Of a DNA stretch of 64,000 bases, positions 43,633-53,250 are shown in pieces. Numbering within the stretch: the first letter of the stretch is position 1; each line of letters begins with the position of its first letter. Origin of the DNA: Streptomyces sp. Go-475 (lineage in GTDB: Bacteria; Actinomycetota; Actinomycetes; Streptomycetales; Streptomycetaceae); NCBI RefSeq assembly GCF_003330845.1, contig NZ_CP026121.1:4817501-4881500 (forward strand), written 5' to 3'. The notes under the pieces are model-generated. The model saw only the letters and a program-made list of their open reading frames with translations, ran no database searches and was not told the DNA's origin. The translations under genes and the position numbers were made by a program.

Positions 43633-44691
43633 CTAGAGCGGGTTTTCGATCCCCACCGGCTGCACCAGCCACCCGAAGTCGCCCAGCCCGCCGGCCGCGG
43701 TGAGCTCGGCCGCCTCCCCGGCGCCCGCGAGGGCGCGCACGTAGGCGGCGGGGTCGGTGGACGCCAGCGTGAGCGGGGGGCGCGCGCCGGTCACGCCCAG
43801 GGCGTGCAGCGCCTCCCGCTGCCGGAGCACGCGCCCCCCGGGGAGCGCGCACGCGTCCAGGGCGACGTGCGCGGTGATGTCGCAGGAGCCGTCCGGCACG
43901 GGCGTGGTCTCGCGGCCCTCCCGGAAACCGGTCAACGTCCCGAACGGCGGCCGGGCGTCCGCCGTGTGCGCGTAGTCCACGGCGACCGCGAGCCCCCGCC
44001 GCAGCGTCGCGACCGCCGCGGCCCAGGACTCGTCCCGGGGCAGCCCGACCTCGGCCCGCAGCCCCGCCGCACCGGGCAGCGGCCACCAGCGCTCCAGCCA
44101 CCGGGCCTCCGCCCCGCCGACCGGCTCCCCGAGCCGTTCGGTCCCGTCCGTGCGGACCAGCACCAGCCGGGCCGTGCCCGCGGCGTCCACCTCCGCGACC
44201 TCCACGGGCACGTTGTCCAGCCACTCGTTGGCGAACAGCAGTCCGGTGGTCCCCTCAGGGGGCGCGGCCAGCCACTCGATCCGGTGATCGAGTCCGGCGG
44301 GCCGCTCGGCCACTTCGACGGCGTACGCGCGCGTGCGGCCCGCCACCTCGGCGGGCAGCGCGGCGAGCACCCCGGCGGCCAGTTCGCCCCGTCCGGCCGC
44401 CATGTCGACGAAGTCCAGCGCCGCGGGTCGTCCCAGCGCCTCGTCGACCCGGCACAGCAGCCGCGCCACGGCCCCGGCGAACAGCGGCGAGGCGTGCACG
44501 GACGTGCGGAAGTGCCCGGCCGGCCCCTCGGCCCGCCGGTAGAAGCCGCCGGGCCCGTACAGGGCCTCCTGAGCGGCCGCGCGCCACCCCCGCCACTTCC
44601 GCGGCTCCGGTTTCTCAGGTCCCGCTTGTCCCTTGGGCCCCGCTGGCCCCTCCAGTCCCTCTGGTCCCTCGCCCCTCGTCCCTGCTGTCAC
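43633..44691 (-). CDS. MidA/NDUFAF7-family SAM-dependent methyltransferase (DUF185)
   Basis: A 352-residue protein with GTG start. The MidA pattern is clear: [34 protein letters not shown], the SAM-binding [18 protein letters not shown] near residue 92, [16 protein letters not shown], and [19 protein letters not shown] near 150. The first 30 residues are Gly/Pro/Glu-rich. Family knowledge: the mitochondrial homolog NDUFAF7 dimethylates an arginine of NDUFS2, the counterpart of NuoD. The gene stands tail-to-tail with the orphan nuoD, so NuoD is the obvious candidate substrate. That is inference. Confidence 0.85.
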   Translation of the reverse strand: MTAGTRGEGPEGLEGPAGPKGQAGPEKPEPRKWRGWRAAAQEALYGPGGFYRRAEGPAGHFRTSVHASPLFAGAVARLLCRVDEALGRPAALDFVDMAAGRGELAAGVLAALPAEVAGRTRAYAVEVAERPAGLDHRIEWLAAPPEGTTGLLFANEWLDNVPVEVAEVDAAGTARLVLVRTDGTERLGEPVGGAEARWLERWWPLPGAAGLRAEVGLPRDESWAAAVATLRRGLAVAVDYAHTADARPPFGTLTGFREGRETTPVPDGSCDITAHVALDACALPGGRVLRQREALHALGVTGARPPLTLASTDPAAYVRALAGAGEAAELTAAGGLGDFGWLVQPVGIENPL

Positions 44692-44809
44692 CGGCCCAGG
44701 CTAAGCGGACACAACGAACGCAACTCCACCTTGCGGAGTAGGCGCGCCGGACGCGGATCGGTCCTCCGGTTGACCCCTGCACCTATCCCGCTTCCCTACG
44801 CTGGGTTAC

Positions 44810-46000
44810 GTGCAGCGCCTCTATGACTTCCTCCGCAGACACCCGATGTGGGTCGACGGCACCTGGGCCCTCGTCCTCCTCGGGATGTCGCTGGTGGGCG
44901 GAGCGGCGGGCGGGTACGGCTCCCCTGCCCTCGCCGTCCCCCTCGCCCTGCTGCTCTGCCTGGTGATCGCGCTGCGCCGCCGGTTCCCGGAGAAGATGCT
45001 GCTGCTCGCGACCGGGGTCGGAGTGGCCCAGCTGGTCACCGACGTGGAGATCGGCCCGGCCGACTTCGCCCTGCTGGTGATCGTCTACACGGTCGCGGCG
45101 GAGGGCGCGCGCTGGGCCTCCCGCTTCGCGCTGGGCGCCGGCCTGTGCGCGGCCCCGCTGGCCCAGCTGCGCTGGCCGACCGAGGAGACGTCCGCCGTCG
45201 GCAACGTCGTGCTGACGGTCTTCATGGCCGTGCCCTTCGCCCTCGCCTGGGTGCTCGGCGACTCCATCCGCACCCGGCGCGCCTACTTCGCCCAGCTGGA
45301 GGAGCGTGCCGCCCGCCTGGAGAAGGAGCGCGAGGCGCAGTCCAAGGTCGCCGTCGCCGCCGAACGCGCCCGCATCGCCCGCGAGTTGCACGACGTCGTC
45401 GCGCACAACGTCTCGGTCATGGTCGTGCAGGCCGACGGCGCCGCCTACGTCCTCGACGCCGCGCCCGACCAGGCGAAGAAGGCCCTGGAGACCATCTCCT
45501 CCACCGGCCGCCAGGCCCTCGCCGAGATGCGCCGCCTGCTCGGCGTGCTGCGCACCGGGGAGCACCAGGAGGCCGGCGAGTACGTGCCGCAGCCCGACGT
45601 GCGGCAGATCGAGGACCTCGTCGAGCAGTGCCGCGGCTCCGGGCTGCCCGTCGACTTCAAGGTCGAGGGCACCCCGCGCCCCCTGCCCAGCGGCGTCGAG
45701 CTCACCGCGTACCGCATCGTCCAGGAGGCGCTCACCAACACCCGCAAGCACGGTGGGCCCAACGCGGGCGCCAGCGTGCGCCTGGTCTACTTCGACGACG
45801 GCCTCGGCCTGCTCGTCGAGGACGACGGCAAGGGCGCCCCGCACGAGCTGTACGAGGAGGGCGGGTACGACGGGCAGGGCCACGGCCTCATCGGCATGCG
45901 GGAGCGGGTCGGTATGGTCGGCGGCACCCTGGACGCCGGACCGCGCCCGGGCGGAGGATTCCGCATCAGCGCCCTGCTGCCGCTCAAACCCGCGCACTGA
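44810..46000 (+). CDS. Sensor histidine kinase (NarL-type, HisKA_3)
   Basis: A 396-residue membrane kinase. Four to five membrane segments occupy about residues 15-155. The phosphoacceptor is in ERARIARELHDVVAHNVSVM near residue 195. The ATPase domain shows YRIVQEALTNTRKHGG (N box), LLVEDDGKGA (G1) and GHGLIGMRERVGMVGGTLDA (G2). TACGCT lies 7 nt before the GTG at 44810, so a leaderless start is probable. The cognate response regulator follows at 46056. No extracytoplasmic ligand domain is visible, which suggests sensing within or near the membrane. Confidence 0.92.
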   Translation: MQRLYDFLRRHPMWVDGTWALVLLGMSLVGGAAGGYGSPALAVPLALLLCLVIALRRRFPEKMLLLATGVGVAQLVTDVEIGPADFALLVIVYTVAAEGARWASRFALGAGLCAAPLAQLRWPTEETSAVGNVVLTVFMAVPFALAWVLGDSIRTRRAYFAQLEERAARLEKEREAQSKVAVAAERARIARELHDVVAHNVSVMVVQADGAAYVLDAAPDQAKKALETISSTGRQALAEMRRLLGVLRTGEHQEAGEYVPQPDVRQIEDLVEQCRGSGLPVDFKVEGTPRPLPSGVELTAYRIVQEALTNTRKHGGPNAGASVRLVYFDDGLGLLVEDDGKGAPHELYEEGGYDGQGHGLIGMRERVGMVGGTLDAGPRPGGGFRISALLPLKPAH

Positions 46001-46055
46001 CCTCGGCCCGCGCCCCCTCGCTGACACCCGTGACCACCGATATGGAAGAGGCCAG

Positions 46056-46724
46056 ATGACGATCCGCGTGATGCTCGTCGACGATCAGGTGCTGCTGCGC
46101 ACCGGGTTCCGGATGGTGCTCGCCGCCCAGCCGGACATGGAGGTCGTGGCGGAGGCGGGCGACGGCGTCGAGGCCCTCCAGGTCCTGCGGACGACCGAGG
46201 TGGACGTCGTCCTCATGGACGTGCGCATGCCCAAGCTGGACGGTGTGGAGACGACCCGGCGGATCTGCGCGGACACCGACCCGCCCAAGGTGCTCATCCT
46301 GACCACGTTCGACCTCGACGAGTACGCCTTCTCCGGGCTGAAGGCGGGCGCCTCCGGCTTCATGCTCAAGGACGTGCCCCCGGGCGAGCTGCTCGCCGCG
46401 ATCCGGGCCGTGCACAGCGGTGACGCCGTCGTCGCGCCCTCCACCACCCGGCGGCTCCTGGACCGCTTCGCGCCCATGCTGCCGGGCACCCAGCAGCCCC
46501 AGCACAAGGAGCTGGAGCGGCTCACCGACCGGGAGCGCGAGGTCATGGTGCTGGTCGCGCAGGGCCTGTCCAACGGCGAGATCGCGGCCCGGTTGGTGCT
46601 GTCGGAGGCGACCGTGAAGACCCACGTGGGCCGCATCCTGACCAAGCTGGGCCTCAGGGACCGGGTGCAGGTGGTGGTGCTGGCCTACGAGACCGGGCTG
46701 GTGCGGGCCGGCGGACACGGCTGA
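46056..46724 (+). CDS. NarL/FixJ-family response regulator
   Basis: A 222-residue protein. The receiver domain has the acidic pair in VMLVDDQVLLRTGFRMVLAA, the phosphoacceptor Asp54 in VVLMDVRMPKLDG, and Lys in GFMLKDVPPGELL. The LuxR-type HTH is LTDREREVMVLVAQGLSNGE followed by LSEATVKTHVGRILTKL. The ATG is preceded by GGAAGAGG. It is cotranscribed with the kinase (55-bp gap). Target genes are not evident from the context. Confidence 0.94.
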   Translation: MTIRVMLVDDQVLLRTGFRMVLAAQPDMEVVAEAGDGVEALQVLRTTEVDVVLMDVRMPKLDGVETTRRICADTDPPKVLILTTFDLDEYAFSGLKAGASGFMLKDVPPGELLAAIRAVHSGDAVVAPSTTRRLLDRFAPMLPGTQQPQHKELERLTDREREVMVLVAQGLSNGEIAARLVLSEATVKTHVGRILTKLGLRDRVQVVVLAYETGLVRAGGHG

Positions 46725-46765
46725 GCCGCCGGTGGCGGGCGGCTCGCTGTCCTCCGGCCGGCCCG

Positions 46766-47872
46766 CTATCGGAGGATCCCCTCCAGGAACTCGCTGCCGA
46801 GCCGGGCCACCACCGTCACGTCCAGTTGGTGCAGGACGTAGCGCCCGCGGCGGCGGGTGGTGATCAGGCCCGCCTTCTTCAGCACGGCCAGGTGCCGGGA
46901 TATCTCCGGGGCCGTCATGCCGTGCACCTGCGCCAGCTCGCCGGTGGTGTAGGCGCTGCGGGCGAGATGGCGGCACATGCGCATGCGCACCGGGTGGGAC
47001 AGCGCGGTCATCCGCAGGGCCAGCTGCTCCAGCGAGGGCGGCGCGGCCAGCTCGGGGGAGCCGACCGGGTAGTGCAGCAGCGGCTGCCAGCCGTGCCGGT
47101 GCAGGACCATCAGGTGCGGCCAGCCCAGGCTCGTCGGGACGAGCAGCAGGCCGCCGTCGCCCGTGGCCGTACGGCCCTCGCCCAGCTTGTCGACCGTGAT
47201 GCGGGCGGCGTCCTCGTCGAGCGTCACCGCCGGGGACACCGCGGCCAGCGCCTCGGCCAGGCCCTTGCGCCTGAGCAGCTCCGTCTTGTGGCGGGCGTCC
47301 GCCGCGAGCTGGTGGCGCAGCCGGGACCAGGCCTCCGCGAAGAACGCCTCGTCGCAGTCCTGGAGGAACTGCCGGAGCCAGGCGCGGATCCTGGGCGGGT
47401 CGGCCAGCAGCCGCTCGCTGAACCGCAGTTGCTGCGGCCCGCGGGCGGCGGCCAGGTCCAGGGCGCGGCGGCGTATCTCCTCGTCGGCCAGCGCGTCCGG
47501 GCCGTGCGAGCAGTACGGCAGCGCGCACGTGAACTCCAGGGCCGCGTCCACGAACTGCTCGTCCGTCAGCTTGTCGAGCAGGTCCAGCTCCTCGGCGAGC
47601 GTGCCGCACGGCAGCGTGCTGCCGCCCGGGATGCCGGCGAACGGCATGAACAGGTCCGAGAACGTCGTCCGCCACAGGAAGTCCGCCTCGCACATCCGGT
47701 CGGCCAGATGCGGATCGAGCCGGGCCCGCACACCCGTCACCCAGCCCTGCAGGCCCGGGTGGTGGGCCGGCTCGGACAGCGCGTGCAGCGCCATGCCCAG
47801 CTCGGCCAGGGGCGAAGGCACGACGGCGACCCTCTCCGGCCGCAGCCCCGCGATGTCGATGCGCACGCTCAT
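46766..47872 (-). CDS. ArsR-type HTH regulator with DUF5937-like N-terminal domain
   Basis: A 368-residue protein. The C-terminal 90 residues carry an ArsR winged helix: LRMTALSHPVRMRMCRHLAR, YTTGELAQVHGMTAPEISRH, LAVLKKAGLITTRRRGRYVL. The N-terminal 270 residues (SPLAELGMALHALSEPAHHP, DFLWRTTFSDLFMPFAG) match the DUF5937 architecture. Cysteines are scattered, without an obvious metal-site pattern. The ATG at 47872 has CACCAT 6 nt upstream. A perfect 12-bp-arm palindrome at 47907-47935 lies directly upstream and is likely its operator. A 70-residue gene diverges from the same region. Confidence 0.85.
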   Translation of the reverse strand: MSVRIDIAGLRPERVAVVPSPLAELGMALHALSEPAHHPGLQGWVTGVRARLDPHLADRMCEADFLWRTTFSDLFMPFAGIPGGSTLPCGTLAEELDLLDKLTDEQFVDAALEFTCALPYCSHGPDALADEEIRRRALDLAAARGPQQLRFSERLLADPPRIRAWLRQFLQDCDEAFFAEAWSRLRHQLAADARHKTELLRRKGLAEALAAVSPAVTLDEDAARITVDKLGEGRTATGDGGLLLVPTSLGWPHLMVLHRHGWQPLLHYPVGSPELAAPPSLEQLALRMTALSHPVRMRMCRHLARSAYTTGELAQVHGMTAPEISRHLAVLKKAGLITTRRRGRYVLHQLDVTVVARLGSEFLEGILR

Positions 47873-47906
47873 GCCCCCATGGTGCACCCCGCCACTGACA
47901 ACACCC

Positions 47907-47935
47907 CGTCGATTGACGGGCGTCGTCAATCGACG
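47907..47935. promoter_or_regulatory. Perfect palindromic operator between divergent genes
   Basis: CGTCGATTGACG (47907-47918), 5 nt, CGTCAATCGACG (47924-47935). It lies 34 bp upstream of the ArsR-type gene start and about 95 bp upstream of the small rightward gene. Binding by the adjacent ArsR-type regulator is inferred. Confidence 0.7.
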
Positions 47936-48030
47936 CGACGCCGCCCTCGGCACGGGCGCACGGTGGATCCACCGGGGCAGCCGCGGAGCCTTCGGACCTC
48001 CATCACCCCGTCCCGCAGAGGCGATCCACC

Positions 48031-48243
48031 ATGAGCATCACGCAGCAGTACCTCCTCGACGCCCACCGCGCCCGGTCCCGGGGCGAGCCCGCCCCGCCCG
48101 CGCCGGGCGCGCACGACTGGCAGGTCGTACGGGAGTGGCGCGACGAACGGGAGTTCCGGGCGCTCCTGGCGGGCCGCCCGGCCCGCCACCGGTTCCACCG
48201 GTTCCGCGACACCCTGAGCCGCTGGGTGCGGCGCCCCACCTGA
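48031..48243 (+). CDS. Small basic protein divergent from the ArsR-type regulator
   Basis: A 70-residue protein MSITQQYLLDAHRARSRGEP..., rich in Arg, His and Trp, ending RFRDTLSRWVRRPT. It is probably cytoplasmic, with no signal peptide or membrane segment. AGAGGCGA precedes the ATG. It ends 8 bp before the convergent aldolase-like gene. I do not recognise a family; similar short Arg-rich ORFs are common next to DUF5937 regulators in this genus, by recollection. It is likely controlled by the palindrome at 47907-47935. Confidence 0.6.
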   Translation: MSITQQYLLDAHRARSRGEPAPPAPGAHDWQVVREWRDEREFRALLAGRPARHRFHRFRDTLSRWVRRPT

Positions 48244-48251
48244 CCCTGTTC

Positions 48252-49433
48252 CTACCCGGCCCGCTCCGGCAGCCGGGCCACGAATTCCGCCACCGCGCTC
48301 TTCACGTCCTCGGCGGTCCACTCCAGTCCGGCGGCCCGCACATGCACCTCCGTGACCGCCAGACCCGGACCGCCCCGGTCCCAGGCGGAGCCGAACAGGA
48401 CGCAGCCCGTCTCCTCGGCCGCCCGGACCGCCGCCTCCCCGAGGACGTCCGCGTCGTAGGGCAGCCACACCTGGAAGTCGTGGGTGTGCGGCACCTCCGG
48501 GTGCACGCGCGCCCACGGCAGCCCGGCGGCGGCGAACCCCTCGCGCAGAGCCGCGGCCACCACGCGCGCGTGGGCGACGTACTCCGGCAGCCGGGGCAGT
48601 TCCCGCTCCAGTCCGACCAGCGCCGACAGGGCCGTGGGGAACTGCTGGAAGACCTGGCCGCCGTACCGGTGCCGCCAGGCCTTCGCCTCCTCCACCAGGT
48701 CCGCCGGACCGGCGAGGGCCGCGCCGCCGAACGCCTCCAGGGACTTGTAGAACGACACGTAGACGCTGTCGGCTAGGCCCGCGATCTCCTCCAGGGACCG
48801 GCCGAGGCGCACGGTCGACTCCCACAGCCGGGCCCCGTCGAAGTGCACCACCGCGTCCCGCTCCCGCGCGGCCCCGACCACCTCGGTGAGCTCCTCCCAG
48901 GTGGGCAGCACGAAACCGGCGTCCCTGAGGGGCAGTTCCAGCATCAGCGCCCCGAAGGGCTCCTCGAAGTCGCGCACCTCCGCGGCGGTCGGCAGCCGCG
49001 GCTCGCCCGTCACCCGCACCGGGCGCAGGCCGCCGACCTCGCTGAACGCGTTCCGCTCGTGCACCTCCGGGTGGCTGAGCGCGTGCAGGGCCACGGTCGG
49101 GTTGCCGGTGCGGCCCGCCCAGCAGCGCAGGGCCACCTGCTGGGCCATGGTGCCCGTCGGGAAGAACGCCGCCGCCTCGGTGCCGAGGAGCGTCGCGACC
49201 TTCGTCTCCAGCGCCTCGACGACGCCGTCGCCGTACACGTCCGACAGTTCGTCCAGGTCGTGGACGTCCCCCGCCGCGTCCAGCACCGCCAGCCGCTCCC
49301 GCAGGGTCCGGTGGAAACCGAACCGCGCGAACACGCGCCGCGCGCTGCGGTGCGCCGCCAGCCGCCGCTCCCGGATCCCCGCGCCCCGGTCCGGGTCCGC
49401 CGCCTGCTCATCGCGTTCCGCCATGTCAGTCAT
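48252..49433 (-). CDS. Threonine aldolase-like PLP enzyme (beta-eliminating lyase family)
   Basis: A 393-residue fold type I PLP enzyme. FFPTGTMAQQVALRCWAG near residue 92 is the cofactor phosphate region, DAVVHFDGARLWES near 193 gives the ring-binding Asp, and the Schiff-base Lys is in SVYVSFYKSLEAFGGAALAG near 230. This fits the low-specificity L-threonine aldolase/beta-eliminating lyase family. The N-terminal 45 residues are an Arg-rich extension. The ATG at 49433 was chosen; the frame is open to 49514. The preferred amino-acid substrate cannot be told from sequence. Confidence 0.85.
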   Translation of the reverse strand: MTDMAERDEQAADPDRGAGIRERRLAAHRSARRVFARFGFHRTLRERLAVLDAAGDVHDLDELSDVYGDGVVEALETKVATLLGTEAAAFFPTGTMAQQVALRCWAGRTGNPTVALHALSHPEVHERNAFSEVGGLRPVRVTGEPRLPTAAEVRDFEEPFGALMLELPLRDAGFVLPTWEELTEVVGAARERDAVVHFDGARLWESTVRLGRSLEEIAGLADSVYVSFYKSLEAFGGAALAGPADLVEEAKAWRHRYGGQVFQQFPTALSALVGLERELPRLPEYVAHARVVAAALREGFAAAGLPWARVHPEVPHTHDFQVWLPYDADVLGEAAVRAAEETGCVLFGSAWDRGGPGLAVTEVHVRAAGLEWTAEDVKSAVAEFVARLPERAG

Positions 49434-49516
49434 GGCCCGGATCCTCCCCCGCGCGCGTGCCGCCGGGCACCCGCATTTCGAACGCCGTCCGGAAACGCGC
49501 ACGGGCATGCACACCC

Positions 49517-49525
49517 TGTGGACAA
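49517..49525 (-). promoter_or_regulatory. Perfect DnaA-box sequence upstream of the panC operon
   Basis: TGTGGACAA on the plus strand is TTGTCCACA on the minus strand, the consensus DnaA box in Streptomyces as I know it. It lies about 90 bp before the first gene of the DUF2520-panC-nadB-nadC operon and close to a -10 candidate TAACAT near 49552. Function is not established; one box may be chance. Confidence 0.4.
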
Positions 49526-49611
49526 CCGAACGCCCCTCGAACCGATCGCGTTAACATGACGAGAAATCGTCCGGTACCCGGAGCGGACTGGAACGGGAAG
49601 GCCGCCGTCGA

Positions 49612-50541
49612 GTGAACACAACCCCACAGCCAGACCCCAAGGACCGCCCCGCGCGGCTCACCGTCGGCGTCGTCGGCGCCGGCCGCGTGGGACCCGCACT
49701 GGCCGCGTCCCTCCAGCTCGCCGGGCACCGCCCGGTCGCCGTCTCCGCGGTCTCCGACGCCTCCCGGCGCCGGGCCGCGCAACTTCTGCCCGACGTGCCG
49801 CTGATGCCGCCCGCCGAGGTCCTCCAGCGGTCCGACCTGGTCCTGCTCACGGTCCCGGACGACGCCCTGCCCGACCTGGTCGCGGGCCTCGCCGACACCG
49901 GCTCCGTCCGCCCGGGACAGCTGCTCGTCCACACCTCGGGGCGGTACGGCGCGCGGGTCCTCGACCCCGCCCTGCGCGCGGGCGCCCTGCCGCTCGCCCT
50001 GCACCCCGCCATGACCTTCACCGGCACGCCCGTGGACGTCCAGCGGCTGGCCGGCTGCTCGTTCGGCGTCACCGCGCCCGAGGAACTGCGCCTGGCCGCG
50101 GAGGCCCTCGTCATCGAGATGGGCGGCGAGCCCGAGTGGATCTCCGAGGAGAACCGGCCGCTCTACCACGCCGCCCTCGCGCTCGGCGCCAACCACCTGG
50201 TCACCCTGGTCGCCCAGTCCATGGAACTGCTGAGCGCGGCCGGCGTCGCGGCCCCCGACCGGATGCTCGGCCCGCTGCTCGGCGCGGCCCTGGACAACGC
50301 CCTGCGCTCCGGCGACGCGGCCCTCACCGGCCCGGTCGCGCGCGGCGACGCGGGCACGGTCGCCGCGCACGTCACGGAGCTGCGCCGGCACGCCCCGCAG
50401 ACCGTCGCCGGCTACCTGGCGATGGCCCGCGCCACCGCCGACCGGGCCCTGGCCCGCGGCCTGCTCAAGCCCGAGCTCGCCGAGGACCTCCTCGGGGTAC
50501 TCGCCCACGGGACCGACGGCACCGAAGGGGACGCCCGATGA
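49612..50541 (+). CDS. Rossmann-fold/DUF2520 oxidoreductase, possible ketopantoate reductase
   Basis: A 309-residue protein with GTG start. The NAD(P)-binding [20 protein letters not shown] is near residues 18-37. The second half (about 150-280) is the helical DUF2520 domain: [20 protein letters not shown] and [20 protein letters not shown]. It overlaps panC by 4 nt (ATGA). Established context: the same gene precedes panC in mycobacteria. Ketopantoate reductase activity (the step just before PanC) is a good guess, since PanG-type reductases have a similar build as I recall, but it is inferred. Confidence 0.85.
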   Translation: MNTTPQPDPKDRPARLTVGVVGAGRVGPALAASLQLAGHRPVAVSAVSDASRRRAAQLLPDVPLMPPAEVLQRSDLVLLTVPDDALPDLVAGLADTGSVRPGQLLVHTSGRYGARVLDPALRAGALPLALHPAMTFTGTPVDVQRLAGCSFGVTAPEELRLAAEALVIEMGGEPEWISEENRPLYHAALALGANHLVTLVAQSMELLSAAGVAAPDRMLGPLLGAALDNALRSGDAALTGPVARGDAGTVAAHVTELRRHAPQTVAGYLAMARATADRALARGLLKPELAEDLLGVLAHGTDGTEGDAR

Positions 50542-51539
50542 CCACCACCCTGCTGCGCACCGCCGGCGAACTGCACGCACGCGCGCGTACGGGCCGCCGC
50601 GCCGTGGTGATGACCATGGGCGCGCTGCACGAGGGCCACGCCACGCTGATCCGCACCGCGCGCCGCCTGGCCGGCCGCGAGGGCGAGGTCGTCGTCACCG
50701 TCTTCGTCAACCCGCTGCAGTTCGGCGCGGGCGAGGACCTCGACCGCTATCCGCGCACCCTGGACGCCGACGTCAAGCTCGCCGAACAGTCGGGCGCGGA
50801 CGTCGTGTTCGCCCCCGCCGTCGACGAGGTCTACCCGGGCGGCGAGCCCCAGGTCCGCATCACCGCCGGCCCCATGGGCGAGCGCCTGGAGGGCTCCTCC
50901 CGCCCCGGCCACTTCGACGGCATGCTCACGGTCGTCGCCAAGCTGCTGCACCTCACCCGCCCCGACGTCGCCCTGTACGGCCAGAAGGACGCCCAGCAGC
51001 TCGCCCTGATCCGCCGCATGGTGCGGGACCTGAACTTCGGCGTGGAGATCGTCGGCGTCCCCACCGTCCGCGAGGAGGACGGCCTGGCCCTGTCCAGCCG
51101 CAACCGCTACCTCTCACCCGCCGAGCGGCGCACCGCCCTCGCGCTGTCCCGGGCCCTGTTCGCGGGCCAGGACCGGCACGCCGCGCAGGAGGCGCTGCGC
51201 GCCCGGGCCCGTGAAGTGCCCGCCACACGCGCGCGTGCCGAGGCCCTCAGCGCCATCGGCGAGTCCCGCGCGGCGGCCGACGCGCACGCCGTGGCCACGG
51301 CCGTCCCGGGCGGCCCCGCCGCCGTCCGCGCGGCCGCCCGGCAGGTCCTCGACGAGGCCGCCCGCCTCGAACCGCCGCTCGAGCTGGACTACCTCGCCCT
51401 GGTCGACCCGTCCGACTTCACCGAGATCGGCGACGACTTCACCGGCGAGGCGGTCCTGGCCGTCGCCGCCCGGGTCGGGACGACCCGGCTGATCGACAAC
51501 ATCCCCCTCACCTTCGGAACCCTCGGAGCCGCCTCGTGA
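50538..51539 (+). CDS. panC: Pantothenate synthetase
   Basis: A 333-residue protein. The nucleotide-binding HIGH-type motif is [17 protein letters not shown] near residue 24; [59 protein letters not shown] and [16 protein letters not shown] are diagnostic. It condenses pantoate and beta-alanine with ATP. It overlaps its neighbours on both sides by 4 nt, so the operon is translationally coupled. It is slightly longer than E. coli PanC because of an Ala-rich insert near residues 215-265. Confidence 0.96.
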   Translation: MTTTLLRTAGELHARARTGRRAVVMTMGALHEGHATLIRTARRLAGREGEVVVTVFVNPLQFGAGEDLDRYPRTLDADVKLAEQSGADVVFAPAVDEVYPGGEPQVRITAGPMGERLEGSSRPGHFDGMLTVVAKLLHLTRPDVALYGQKDAQQLALIRRMVRDLNFGVEIVGVPTVREEDGLALSSRNRYLSPAERRTALALSRALFAGQDRHAAQEALRARAREVPATRARAEALSAIGESRAAADAHAVATAVPGGPAAVRAAARQVLDEAARLEPPLELDYLALVDPSDFTEIGDDFTGEAVLAVAARVGTTRLIDNIPLTFGTLGAAS

Positions 51540-53245
51540 CCACCACAGGCATACGACTGCACGCGCCCGCCCCCGGGTGGTCCATCGCCGCGGACGTGGT
51601 CGTCGTCGGCTCCGGCGTCGCCGGCCTGACCGCGGCCCTGCGCTGCGAGGCCGCGGGCCTGCGCACCGTCGTGGTCACCAAGGCCCGCCTCGACGACGGC
51701 TCCACCCGCTGGGCCCAGGGCGGCATCGCCGCGGCCCTCGGCGAGGGCGACACCCCCGAGCAGCACCTGGACGACACGCTGGTCGCGGGCGCGGGCCTGT
51801 GCGACGAGGAAGCGGTCCGCATCCTCGTCACCGAGGGCCCCGACGCCGTCCGCCGCCTCATCGAGACCGGCGCCCAGTTCGACGAGTCCTCCGAGGGCGG
51901 CCTGGAACTCACCCGCGAGGGCGGCCACCACCGCCGCCGCATCGCCCACGCCGGCGGCGACGCCACCGGCGCCGAGATCTCCCGCGCCCTGGTCGAGGCG
52001 GTACGCGCGCGCGGGATGCGCACCATCGAGAACGCGCTCGTCCTGGACCTCCTCACGGACGCCGAGGGCCACACCGCCGGCGTCACCCTGCACGTCATGG
52101 GCGAGGGCCAGCACGACGGCGTCGGAGCGGTCCACGCCCCGGCGGTGGTCCTGGCGACCGGCGGCATGGGCCAGGTCTTCTCCGCGACCACCAACCCCTC
52201 GGTCTCGACCGGCGACGGCGTCGCCCTGGCCCTGCGCGCGGGCGCCGAGGTCAGCGACCTGGAGTTCGTCCAGTTCCACCCGACCGTCCTGTTCCTGGGC
52301 CAGGACGCCGAGGGCCAGCAGCCCCTGGTCTCCGAGGCCGTGCGCGGCGAGGGCGCCCACCTCGTGGACGCCGACGGCGTGCGCTTCATGCTCGGGCAGC
52401 ACGAACTCGCCGAACTCGCGCCCCGGGACATCGTCGCCAAGGGCATCCTGCGCCGCATGCAGGAGCAGGACGCCGAGCACATGTACCTCGACGCACGGCA
52501 CTTCGGCGCCGACATGTGGGAACACCGCTTCCCGACGATCCTGGCCGCCTGCCGCGCCCACGGCATCGACCCGGTCACCGAGCCCATCCCGGTCGCCCCG
52601 GCCGCCCACTACGCCTCCGGCGGCGTCCGCACCGACTCCCACGGCCGTACGACCGTGCCCGGCCTGTACGCGTGCGGCGAGGTCGCCTGCACCGGCGTGC
52701 ACGGCGCCAACCGCCTGGCCTCCAACTCCCTCCTGGAGGGCCTGGTCTACGCCGAGCGCATCGCGACCGACATCGCGGCGGGCGGCCTCCACGCGCGCGT
52801 GCCGCAGCCGCTGCCCCACCCGGAGACCCCGGAGCACCCCCTGCAGACCCCGGAGGCCCGCTTCACGATCCAGCGGATCATGACGAACGGGGCCGGTGTC
52901 CTGCGCTCGGCGGAGTCCCTCAGCCAGGCCGCCGACCGGCTCCAGCAGCTCCACACCGACGCCCGCGACGCCCTCGCCGAGCACGGCAAGACCGCCGAGC
53001 CCGGGGTCGACACCTGGGAGGCCACCAACCTCCTGTGCGTGGCCCGCGTCCTCGTCGCCGCCGCCCTGCTGCGCGAGGAGACCCGGGGCTGCCACTGGCG
53101 CGAGGACCGCCCCGAGCGCGACGACACGACCTGGCGCCGCCACATCGTCGTGAAGCTGAACCCCGACCGGACGCTGGCCGTGCACACCACGGACACCACA
53201 GACTTCCCTTCGACCACCCCGCCCCAGGCCCCCCAGGAGCAGTGA
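51536..53245 (+). CDS. nadB: L-aspartate oxidase
   Basis: A 569-residue flavoprotein. The FAD dinucleotide fold is [20 protein letters not shown] near residue 21; [31 protein letters not shown] and [20 protein letters not shown] follow. It oxidises L-aspartate to iminoaspartate, first step of de novo NAD synthesis. It starts with a GTG overlapping the panC stop (GTGA). The C-terminal helical region carries an acidic/Thr-rich tail. nadA, needed for the next step, is not in the window. Confidence 0.95.
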   Translation: MTTTGIRLHAPAPGWSIAADVVVVGSGVAGLTAALRCEAAGLRTVVVTKARLDDGSTRWAQGGIAAALGEGDTPEQHLDDTLVAGAGLCDEEAVRILVTEGPDAVRRLIETGAQFDESSEGGLELTREGGHHRRRIAHAGGDATGAEISRALVEAVRARGMRTIENALVLDLLTDAEGHTAGVTLHVMGEGQHDGVGAVHAPAVVLATGGMGQVFSATTNPSVSTGDGVALALRAGAEVSDLEFVQFHPTVLFLGQDAEGQQPLVSEAVRGEGAHLVDADGVRFMLGQHELAELAPRDIVAKGILRRMQEQDAEHMYLDARHFGADMWEHRFPTILAACRAHGIDPVTEPIPVAPAAHYASGGVRTDSHGRTTVPGLYACGEVACTGVHGANRLASNSLLEGLVYAERIATDIAAGGLHARVPQPLPHPETPEHPLQTPEARFTIQRIMTNGAGVLRSAESLSQAADRLQQLHTDARDALAEHGKTAEPGVDTWEATNLLCVARVLVAAALLREETRGCHWREDRPERDDTTWRRHIVVKLNPDRTLAVHTTDTTDFPSTTPPQAPQEQ

Positions 53246-53250
53246 CCGAC

